Source of the DNA: Lentisphaerae bacterium ADurb.Bin242
Lineage (GTDB): Bacteria; Verrucomicrobiota; Lentisphaeria; Victivallales; UBA1829
Length of the DNA: 59,884 nucleotides
Reading direction: 5' to 3'
NCBI GenBank assembly: GCA_002069785.1
Contig: MWCA01000026.1
Coordinates: forward strand, 1-59,884
Position numbers and translations under genes: made by a program
In this document: piece by piece, positions 36,931-44,247 of the stretch
How the letters are laid out: every line of letters starts with the position of its first letter
Position numbering within the stretch: the stretch's first letter is position 1
The notes under the pieces: model-generated
What the model was told of the DNA's origin: nothing
The model's database searches: none
The model's input: only the letters and a program-made list of their open reading frames with translations

Positions 36931-37794
36931 TCAGTTTCCGGCGACCAGGGCTTTCACATTTTTCAACGCCCGGGCGCACGCGGATTTACACTCGTCCCAG
37001 CCTTCATATTCGATGGAAAGGAAACCGTCATAGCGGGCGGCCTTCATGATCTTGACGATCCCCGCCAGATTGACATCGCCGTCGCCCGTGATGGCGCCGC
37101 GGATATAGCGTCCGTGCGCGGTTTTGATGTATCCTTCCGGATTGGGAACTTCGCGGCGGATGTGGAAATCTTTGAAATGCACCATGGAAGCGATCCCGAT
37201 GTTGTTCAGGGTCGCGGCTTCGGGATCTTCGTCCACGCAGAGGAAGTTGCCGACATCCAGCGTGGTCCGGAAATTGTCCCGGTTCACCTTCAGGACAAGA
37301 CGCTGGATCCGCTCGCTGGCCTGGACGTAGAATCCGTGGTTTTCCACACTGGTGGTGATCCCGTAGGACTTGGCCTTGTCGGCGATTTCTCCGCAGATGT
37401 CGGCGAACAGCTCGATATCCTTGTCGAAATTGGCATAATGACACTCTTCCGGTGCGCGCCAGCCGCAGTCGTGACGCATCCGGGTGACGCCGAGCTTCGC
37501 GGCGGTTTCCACTTCGCGCTTGATCCGATCGACTTCCTTGCGGGTGGCTTCCGGCGTCGGCTGAACGAAATTGGCTCCGATGGTGTAACTCGAAAGCGCC
37601 AGGTTGTTCTCCTTGGCGGACTTCACGATTTTGGCGATGATTTCGTCGTTTCCGGTCAGTTCGCCGAAGGCGCCCGGGACGATTTCCACGTGCTCGGCGC
37701 CGTTTTCCGCGGCAAACCGGAGAATGCCGAAAATGTCCATTTCACCATTTTTGACGGCACGGGCAAGACTGTAAGAACTCAATCCGACTTTCAT
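36931..37794 (-). CDS. Sugar phosphate isomerase/epimerase-like TIM barrel
   Basis: 287 residues from MKVGLSSYSLARAV after AAAGGAG. AP-endonuclease-2 type barrel: HVEIVPGAFG, TSVENHGFY (Glu/His), TTLDVGNF (Asp), VHFKDFHIR and LSIEYEGWD hold the expected metal-binding residues. The gene is alone between a methyltransferase gene and a clear terminator. It resembles the two isomerases at 19-20.6 kb in family but not in close sequence. Confidence 0.83.
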   Translation of the reverse strand: MKVGLSSYSLARAVKNGEMDIFGILRFAAENGAEHVEIVPGAFGELTGNDEIIAKIVKSAKENNLALSSYTIGANFVQPTPEATRKEVDRIKREVETAAKLGVTRMRHDCGWRAPEECHYANFDKDIELFADICGEIADKAKSYGITTSVENHGFYVQASERIQRLVLKVNRDNFRTTLDVGNFLCVDEDPEAATLNNIGIASMVHFKDFHIRREVPNPEGYIKTAHGRYIRGAITGDGDVNLAGIVKIMKAARYDGFLSIEYEGWDECKSACARALKNVKALVAGN

Positions 37795-37845
37795 GATCAC
37801 GACTCCTTTGTTCAAAGACTTATTCTGAATGTTGAAGGAAATATT

Positions 37846-38418
37846 TCATTTCCGGCATTTATATACAAATGCGGGCGGAATGTTTTTCCAGACCACCGGA
37901 GATTTTTCCACATGGGGGAAAATGCGCATCAGGCGTTTTTTGAATTGCTGCCCGGTTGGAAGAAACACACCGTGAATGTAAGCGAACGTGGTGAAGTAGC
38001 CGCCCGGCGTGAGAGAATCGAAGATGACCGTGAGAATCTCTTCCTGAAGCCGGTCCGAGAATGCGGCCCACGGAAGACCGGAAATGATGGCGTCCACATG
38101 GAGAACTCCCTCGTATTCCATCAGTTTTTTCAGATTGGAGGCGCTGTCGTTGTAAACCCGGACGGAGGGAAAACGTTCCCGGAAGGTCATCAGCACCTCG
38201 GGGTTCAGTTCGACTGCAAAAAATTGAGCTTTGGAATGGATCGAATGCAAAATGCTGCGCGTGACGGCGCCGGTTCCCGGTCCCAGTTCCACAACATTTT
38301 TTGCGTGTTCGATGGCGATGTCGGTGATCAGGGTATTGGCCAGCTTTTCGCAGCTGGGACATACCGCGCCGGTGGTCAGAGGTCTTCGCAGAAATTGTGA
38401 CAACAATGTGTTCTTCAT
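37846..38418 (-). CDS. SAM-dependent methyltransferase, phospholipid N-methyltransferase-like
   Basis: 190 residues from MKNTLLSQFLRRPLTTGAVCPS. The FLRRP...GAVCPSSxxLA type opening and VVELGPGTGAVTRSIL (SAM motif I) match the PmtA-like phosphatidylethanolamine methyltransferases more than rRNA methylases; DAIISGLPWAAFS is the motif IV position. It acts at the membrane face, if correct, making methylated phospholipids. The longer upstream frame lacks support. Substrate identity is uncertain. Confidence 0.65.
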   Translation of the reverse strand: MKNTLLSQFLRRPLTTGAVCPSCEKLANTLITDIAIEHAKNVVELGPGTGAVTRSILHSIHSKAQFFAVELNPEVLMTFRERFPSVRVYNDSASNLKKLMEYEGVLHVDAIISGLPWAAFSDRLQEEILTVIFDSLTPGGYFTTFAYIHGVFLPTGQQFKKRLMRIFPHVEKSPVVWKNIPPAFVYKCRK

Positions 38419-38554
38419 CTTTCGTCCGGAGATAATTTTTGAATCAACATCGTTATAAAATATACTCAAAAAATCCTTTTTCAAGTCAGTGCCGAAAACT
38501 TTGTACGAAAGATTTGAGTGAATGAAAAAATATCGAAAAAAAATGAAAACGAAC

Positions 38555-38582
38555 TTGACTTTCGCCGATGAAACAGTATCTT
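38555..38582 (+). promoter_or_regulatory. Promoter for the tRNA pair
   Basis: TTGACT (38555-38560), 16 bases, TATCTT (38577-38582), ending 27 bases before tRNA-Gly. Confidence 0.6.
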
Positions 38583-38609
38583 AAAGGGCGCAAACCGGAT
38601 GAAATTCCT

Positions 38610-38683
<74 letters not shown>

Positions 38684-38696
38684 GATTTTTATCATA

Positions 38697-38781
38697 GGTG
38701 GGGTTGCAGAGCGGCCAAATGCAGTAGACTGTAAATCTACCGGTTACACCTTCGATGGTTCGAATCCATCCCCCACCACCA
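38697..38781 (+). tRNA. tRNA-Tyr (anticodon GTA)
   Basis: An 85-base cloverleaf with a long variable arm as expected for tRNA-Tyr: acceptor GGTGGGG/CCCCACC, anticodon GTA at 38731-38733 in loop CTGTAAA, T loop TTCGAAT, encoded CCA. The AT-rich repeat zone begins about 95 bases further on. Confidence 0.95.
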
Positions 38782-38877
38782 CTTTCATAATCAACGACTT
38801 ACGTATGAAATAAAAACTTGCTTCCATCTTTGCCGTGATTCCGGCTTTTACGCCGTTTTTCTGCTTGAAATTCAAAA

Positions 38878-39020
38878 TAACAACAACATAACAACAAAAA
38901 TTTTCGTGAGGCTGGTTTGCATTTGCCCGTGCTTGCGGCGTGGTTTGTCGGTCATGTTGCTGTAATGCCGCCGTAACGGAATAACAACAAAAAATCAGAA
39001 TAACAACAAAAATTTTGGTG
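38878..39020. repeat. AT-rich direct repeats (ATAACAACAAAAA)
   Basis: ATAACAACAAAAATTTT followed by CGTG or GGTG occurs at 38888-38908 and 39000-39020, with a shorter ATAACAACAAAAAA copy at 38981. Evenly oriented repeats beside a tRNA are reminiscent of integrase arm-type sites, but no integrase gene is in the window. Confidence 0.5.
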
Positions 39021-39066
39021 TTATGGCGTTCCCGGGAAGAAAACATCATTGCATGGAGGTGGACAG

Positions 39067-39294
39067 ATGGCTTACAAAACAATCGTGATCGGCGGTAATG
39101 GACAATGGCCTGTTACAGAAGAAGCCGCCCAGGCTCTTTATAACATCGTCATATCTGCCGCAAAAGCTGAGGCCCAGAGGATAAAAGACGAACGGGCAAA
39201 GGAACAAGAGAAGAGTATGGAACCTTGTGGACTTGACAGCGTTCCTGTTCTGAAAAAGACTTCGAGACAGACAAAAAGAAAGCCGGGACGTTGA
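39067..39294 (+). CDS. Small hypothetical protein
   Basis: 75 residues from MAYKTIVIGG after ATGGAGGTGGACAG, a strong ribosome site. The first half could form a strand-helix unit (TEEAAQALYNIV); the end is strongly basic (TSRQTKRKPGR). No family recognised. Its leader resembles that of the next small ORF, and both stand beside the tRNA pair, so it may belong to a mobile element. Confidence 0.5.
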   Translation: MAYKTIVIGGNGQWPVTEEAAQALYNIVISAAKAEAQRIKDERAKEQEKSMEPCGLDSVPVLKKTSRQTKRKPGR

Positions 39295-39357
39295 TTCCTG
39301 GCGGCGCCGTTGTTTTGGTATCGCCGTAAGAAAATATCATTGAATGGAGGCGAACAA

Positions 39358-39603
39358 ATGCAAAAGGTAGGGAATGTAACATTTAGCTTCGTCGGAGGTA
39401 AGCAAACAAGTTATGAAGCTGGTCGTGAATTTGCCAGACTTGTTTACGGAACTTCGAACGCGACTCATCCCTTGCGGTGTTTGACATCATGGGAAATCCG
39501 GTCGGCGGGAAGAACCTTCTCCTTTCCGGCACTCCGATTTTCTTTGAGACGGAGAAATCCCGCGCCGACCTTGAAAAACAATTGCTTTCAGGCAAACTCA
39601 TGA
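39358..39603 (+). CDS. Small hypothetical protein, probably a chimeric fragment
   Basis: 81 residues from MQKVGNVTFSFVGG after ATGGAGGCGAACAA. The first about 34 residues (ending ARLVYG) recall the 75-residue neighbour. The remainder reads out of frame through the start of a hydrolase remnant, so the original C-terminus is probably lost at about 39430-39470. Confidence 0.35.
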   Translation: MQKVGNVTFSFVGGKQTSYEAGREFARLVYGTSNATHPLRCLTSWEIRSAGRTFSFPALRFSLRRRNPAPTLKNNCFQANS

Positions 39604-40517
39604 TCAGGGAACTTTCGGTCGAAGGGCGTCTTCAGGATGCCAGAACCATCCGGTTTTATCTGAAAAACCAGCTCCGGCGGAACATTTCCGGAACCCTGGA
39701 ACTGACCGTTCCTTTGAAAGGGAGCCGCCCGAAGCATTTTTCCGTTCCTTTTGCGGAATTACGTCCGGGAATCATTGAAACCGTCGTCCTCCGCCTCGAC
39801 AACGACATCGCTCCGACGTCGCCCCCCATCGAAGGGATTGCAAAGACCGCAACTTCAAGCGGAAAATTTTCCGTGCCCGTAGAGCTGATTGTCTGCCCGT
39901 ATATTGCGGAAAGACCGAAAATCGATGGAGATATTTCAGAATGGATGAAACATCCGGCCCTGACTCTTGAGACGATCGACTTCCTTTCCCCGCCCGATGC
40001 GGTTTCCCATGGGATGTGGACCGGAAACGCCGATCTCAGCATAAAAGCGTGGCTCGGATGGGATTCCGAATACTTTTATTTTGCCGCAAGGGTTTCGGAT
40101 GACATCCATGTCCGCAAAGAAGGAAATGTCTTTGCCGGGGACTGTCTGCAAATCGCTTTCGACACTCGTAACGATGCACTTGCGCGAGGGTATGGAAGAG
40201 ATGATTTTGAATTCGGTTTTGCATTGGGCAAGGAGAACAAACCTCTTTATTCCAGAACTTGGCCGCTTCCGCCGGCGGTCCCCGAAACAATCCTTTTCTC
40301 CGCCCGGCGCGGCAACGGGGTGACGGACTATGAAATCGCCATCCCGTTCAAACTTCTCAAACCGCTTGGCCCGGTCGAAGGCAAGGTGTTCGGATTCAAT
40401 TTCGTTGCACTTGACGCCGATCTCAGCGCTTCAACCGACTATTGGATGGGATACACTTACGGAATCTGCGGAGGAAAAAATCCATCCGTATTCAGGAAAT
40501 TCATTCTCGGACGATAA
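39429..40517 (+). pseudogene. C-terminal remnant of a secreted glycosidase with CBM9-like domain
   Basis: Open from a stop near 39428; no ATG or signal peptide at its head. The sequence AVFDIMGNPVGG and then LLLSGTPIFF is the usual end of a glycosidase barrel region (x-x-D-x-x-G-N-P ... P-x-F/Y). The last about 200 residues match CBM9-like modules: RPKIDGDISEWMKHP, WLGWDSEYFYFAARVSDD, GDCLQIAFDTRND. A GTG at 39477 could start a 346-residue product, but I read it as the tail of a gene whose N-terminal part was cut off at the junction with the small-ORF element. Confidence 0.65.
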
Positions 40518-40568
40518 ACATTGCCCCTCTGGTTCCAATGGATAAGATGGGAAAGGAAATGGGATACA

Positions 40569-41825
40569 ATGAACTGCAAAACCTCTTTTTTCGTGTTGCT
40601 TGCGGCTGTAACTTCCGGGCTTGGCGCGCAGGACGTCGTTTCGAATCCGGATTTCAGTCAGGCAATGAAATTCTGGAACCGGCATCCGGAGAATGCCGTA
40701 TCCTGCATGGAATCGAACGGCGGAACGGGATGGACTGTCTCAATTGCACCCGGAGGAAGCCTTTTTCAAACGATAAAAAAAACCGTTCCCGGCGGGATAT
40801 ACAACGGTATGATCAAAATCCGTGCCGGCAAGGATTTTGAGGGAAAAGTTTCCATTCATGTCGAGTGCTTCGATGCATCCGGGAAACCGATCCCCCATTC
40901 GTTTCAACGGGGATTTACGCCGGGAAATGAGGGGAAGGAATACCGGTTTGCACTCATTCTGCCGGAAAACACAATTTCCTTCCGACTTGCGGCGAATGTG
41001 TCGGGGAAGGGGAACGTCGAAGTCAATAGTTTCCGGCTGGAGTGCGGGGGAACCTTTACCGGAAAGCATTCCTTTTTTTCGGTCATTCCCGGAAACGATG
41101 GATATGAGATATCGTCACCGTCCATCGGGATGAAGCTTGCGGGTTCCCGGAGACTTTTCTCCGTCCGGGGCATTTCGGCCCCGGGAAAGGAACTTGTTGA
41201 TTTTGTGACGTTCTCCATGACTCCCGGAAACAAGAAACAGCGGGATGAATATTATTACGGGGGCGCTGTGGAAAACATTTCCTTTGAAGCGGGGGCTTCG
41301 ACCGCTCTGCTGACCTTTGAATGTGCCTGGGAGGAAGCCCGTTTCACAAAAACAATCATTCTTTTCAAAGACAAGTCTTATGCAAAACTCTTTTTTGAAC
41401 TGGAACCGCTTGAGGATTTCGTGTGTTCCAATGTGACCCTCGCTTTCGGGGTGAATCCGCGAATGAGCATCCAGACCTCGAAAGGCGCCGTGACTCCCTC
41501 TTACATCCGGTGGAGCGGTCCGAAGTGGTTTTCCATTCCGAGACCCGATACGGAAAGATGGGTCGCATGGAGCGATGAAAAAAACACCTGCGGATGTGCC
41601 GTGATCGGGGCCGATCCTTCGTCGTGGAAGGAACTTCCGGTCAATCTTCTGTGTTCGGCAAGGGAAAATGGCGGGTTCAAACTTGAACTTGCAAAATGGC
41701 AAAAGTATCCGGCAAGAAAAGGAGACAAGGTTTCTTTCGAGCTTTTCGTTTCTGTTCTGGAAGGACCTGTTACTGAAAAAGCTTCCGCCGCGGCAGAAGC
41801 GATAACCGGAGGCATTTCCGAATGA
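40569..41825 (+). CDS. Secreted beta-sandwich protein of unknown function
   Basis: 418 residues from MNCKTSFFVLLAAVTSGLGAQ with a signal peptide; GGGAAAGGAAA lies upstream. Residues about 25-160 look like a CBM4/9-type jelly roll (VVSNPDFSQAMKFW, VEVNSFRLECGG). The remainder is strand-rich, resembling a galactose-mutarotase-like or glycan-binding sandwich (ISSPSIGMKLAG, GGAVENISFEAG, LELAKWQKYPA). No catalytic motif recognised. Fifty bases after the CBM9 remnant and in the same direction. It may have been part of the same original locus. Confidence 0.65.
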   Translation: MNCKTSFFVLLAAVTSGLGAQDVVSNPDFSQAMKFWNRHPENAVSCMESNGGTGWTVSIAPGGSLFQTIKKTVPGGIYNGMIKIRAGKDFEGKVSIHVECFDASGKPIPHSFQRGFTPGNEGKEYRFALILPENTISFRLAANVSGKGNVEVNSFRLECGGTFTGKHSFFSVIPGNDGYEISSPSIGMKLAGSRRLFSVRGISAPGKELVDFVTFSMTPGNKKQRDEYYYGGAVENISFEAGASTALLTFECAWEEARFTKTIILFKDKSYAKLFFELEPLEDFVCSNVTLAFGVNPRMSIQTSKGAVTPSYIRWSGPKWFSIPRPDTERWVAWSDEKNTCGCAVIGADPSSWKELPVNLLCSARENGGFKLELAKWQKYPARKGDKVSFELFVSVLEGPVTEKASAAAEAITGGISE

Positions 41826-41994
41826 ATCCTTCTGTTCAGGCAAGACCGGCCCCGCGGGGAAACATCGGATTTGAAGCTGGATCGAACTGGAAACAAGGAA
41901 GCTTTGCCATGGAAATGAAGTCATGGAAGGATTGTTCCCGAAGATGGGATACAGCTTGGGACGTCATCACCTGACGGAGTATGAAAATTCCGGA

Positions 41995-42822
41995 CTACAA
42001 GCCGACGATGAATGTGGACCCTGTCGGCAGATACGCGTTGCATTTGGCCGACCAGACGACCCCTTGGGGTGCCCAGGCATTGTCGGACTCCGGCATGTAC
42101 CATGACCTCAGTTCGATGGGGCGGATCGTGCTGACATGACCGCTGAAGCTGCCGACATTGAAGCGTCCGGCATGGATCGGATACGCCAGTCCCGCGGAGG
42201 TCGTTGCGGCGGCGCCCGAGGTTCCCCGGTAACGCACCGACGCGGGAGCGGTCACACCGTAGTCGACAGTGAAACTGCCGGAGTCGCCGAGCCAGATTCG
42301 TTCCGCCGGAGAGATGCTCGTGCGGGTGGCATTTCCCGACGGATGGGTGTCCCGGTTCATGCTGATGGAAGTGGTTTTATAATTGCGTCCATTCGTCAGC
42401 AGGGAGGAAAAGCCGACATTCGGCGTTCCGTATCCCTGCTGCACCCAGTCCTGTTTGGCGTTGCGCGGCAGCAGAGGACAGTAAAAAACCGGGTTGAATT
42501 TCGTATTGAGCTTAACCTCGTTGCGGGTGACGGGCCCGTTTACATACCCGGCTTTACTGAGATTCACATACCACGCCGTTATGTCCGTGTCGGAAATTGC
42601 GGCTCCGGTCCACCAGTCGTTGTTGTCGTCCAGATATATCTGGGAAAAGGTCAGGTTGTTCTTCAGGTTGCCTGTGCATTTGATGGTCTTCGCATATTCA
42701 ACGGACTTCTGCAACGCCGGCAGCACCAGGGCCGCTAAAATGGCGATGATCGCAATGACGATGAGGAGTTCAAGCAAAGTAAATTTTTTCATCACCGTCC
42801 CATTCTGTTCAGAGTTCATCAT
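41995..42822 (-). CDS. Prepilin-like protein
   Basis: 275 residues from MMNSEQNG (GGAG upstream); a start at MKKF nine residues on is possible. [22 protein letters not shown] is the prepilin helix, with Lys at -1 and Glu+5. The end [16 protein letters not shown] is an H-X9-SG form of the usual H-X9-DG ending, so the Asp is absent. Last gene of the AraC-linked operon that contains GH42-like, GH20-like and acetylesterase genes. This prepilin therefore also accompanies exported hydrolases. Confidence 0.83.
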   Translation of the reverse strand: MMNSEQNGTVMKKFTLLELLIVIAIIAILAALVLPALQKSVEYAKTIKCTGNLKNNLTFSQIYLDDNNDWWTGAAISDTDITAWYVNLSKAGYVNGPVTRNEVKLNTKFNPVFYCPLLPRNAKQDWVQQGYGTPNVGFSSLLTNGRNYKTTSISMNRDTHPSGNATRTSISPAERIWLGDSGSFTVDYGVTAPASVRYRGTSGAAATTSAGLAYPIHAGRFNVGSFSGHVSTIRPIELRSWYMPESDNAWAPQGVVWSAKCNAYLPTGSTFIVGL

Positions 42823-42894
42823 TTTCTTTCTCCATTTTTGTTTGTGAACTATTATCGTCCGAATCATGAAAACCGCCGGACAAAACCGTCCCGC

Positions 42895-44244
42895 CTACGG
42901 CTGGTATGGTCTTACCTTGATCTCCTTGAATTGTTTCCGCAGCCGCTCGTCGCCTTGGACGTTGACGGTGGTTCCGCCGTGTCCGGTGTACGGGTCGGTG
43001 GTCATGAATTTCTTCCCATCCGGCAGATGGTTGAAAAATGCATAGACATTGCTTGGCGAACAGAGCTCATCGGTGAAGCCGGTGCAGACGAAGATCTCGC
43101 ATCGGATCCGTGGGGCGAAGTTCACCGCGTCGAAGTAGGCCATGGCGGCGGGGATGCCCGGTTCTTCGACGAAACGACGGTCGAATGCCTCGGAACGGTA
43201 GGGAATGCTGCGCCGGCGTCCGGCCCGGCGGCCATTGAATTCGCAGAAAGCGGGGACGCCCGCCACCGCCAGCGTCACGTTCGGGTCCAGCGCGGCGGCG
43301 ACAATGGTTTCCAGTCCGCCGAGGCTCCCGCCCCGGACGATCAGCGTTTTTCCGTCCCATTCCGGAAGACTTTTGACATAGTCCAGTGCCCGCATCACCC
43401 GGAAATAGACGTTCCGGAAATACCATTTGTCACGGTTGTTACAATCCTGCAGCACATTGTGTTCGGGTTTCTTCAATTCCTGCACATAAAAGTCCCGCGG
43501 CCGTCCCGCCGGCAGACCGTGCCAGGTGGCCGCAAAACCGATGGCGCCTTCGGCGGCGGCGCTTATCGCGGCATTGCGGTTGGCGTCGCTGGAACTCCAG
43601 CTCAGGAAATCGACCACCGCAATGCAGTGTTTCGGGCGGGCGCCGACCGGCAGGGCCAGGTATCCCGTGACCGGGAGGTTGCCGAGGCAATCCACCGTGA
43701 CGGCGAAAAGTCTGACCTTGTTCCGGTGCGGCTCCGGAAGTTCCAGTTCCTTTATTTTGGCGTTGAGGGGAATCTTGTCCAGATCGGCACGGCATTTTGC
43801 CCAGTATTCATCGAAATCCGCCGGGCGTTCGCCGACCGCTTTGATTTTCTCCGCATCGAACATTGCACCGGCTTCGCCCGCGATTCCGGGCTTGTTCTTA
43901 TACGTGTAGAGAGCCGGGTCCCGGAGCGGTTTGCCGTCTTTTCCGAGCACCTCGAATCCGAAGTAGACCCAGCCGGGCTTTTCCCCCTTGAACGGAACCT
44001 GTCCGGAAACGCCGCCGCACTCAATGATGTCGCGCCGCACGGGCACGCCCTCCCACTTCACCGTGCAGAGGAGTTTCTCGCCGGAAACGGGTTTTCCGTC
44101 CTTCAAAAGCAGCACATTGCAAACAGCCGTTTCACCGGCCTTGTAATGGGCGTCGGATTTGTCCATCCGGAGCTGGAGGGAATATGCGCCCTGCGATGTC
44201 AGCGACGCCAGTAATGCCGCAACGGTCAGCAAATGTTTTTTCAT
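42895..44244 (-). CDS. Secreted acetylxylan esterase/cephalosporin-C deacetylase-like esterase
   Basis: 449 residues with signal peptide ending QGAYS. Residues about 20-120 form an extra beta-sandwich. The alpha/beta-hydrolase domain follows from about 130: RPADFDEYWAKCRADLD is the start of AXE1-type proteins, LIVRGGSLGGLETIVAAAL contains the nucleophile Ser, FTDELCSPSNVYAFFNHL the Asp, and DPYTGHGGT the His. It would remove acetyl groups from polysaccharides. Three bases separate it from the GH20-like gene upstream. Confidence 0.85.
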   Translation of the reverse strand: MKKHLLTVAALLASLTSQGAYSLQLRMDKSDAHYKAGETAVCNVLLLKDGKPVSGEKLLCTVKWEGVPVRRDIIECGGVSGQVPFKGEKPGWVYFGFEVLGKDGKPLRDPALYTYKNKPGIAGEAGAMFDAEKIKAVGERPADFDEYWAKCRADLDKIPLNAKIKELELPEPHRNKVRLFAVTVDCLGNLPVTGYLALPVGARPKHCIAVVDFLSWSSSDANRNAAISAAAEGAIGFAATWHGLPAGRPRDFYVQELKKPEHNVLQDCNNRDKWYFRNVYFRVMRALDYVKSLPEWDGKTLIVRGGSLGGLETIVAAALDPNVTLAVAGVPAFCEFNGRRAGRRRSIPYRSEAFDRRFVEEPGIPAAMAYFDAVNFAPRIRCEIFVCTGFTDELCSPSNVYAFFNHLPDGKKFMTTDPYTGHGGTTVNVQGDERLRKQFKEIKVRPYQP

Positions 44245-44247
44245 AGA

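Noticed and set aside
36458..36979. 173-residue minus-strand frame across 36.5-37.0 kb
   Set aside because: It spans a terminator and overlaps both the LacI gene and the isomerase gene in the wrong frame.
38878..39020. CRISPR-like array
   Set aside because: Only three repeats of uneven spacing, with dissimilar intervening DNA and no cas genes.
38744..39082. 112-residue minus-strand frame
   Set aside because: Its C-terminus is the usual VGDGFEPSKV read from the reverse of tRNA-Tyr; the rest crosses AT-rich repeats.
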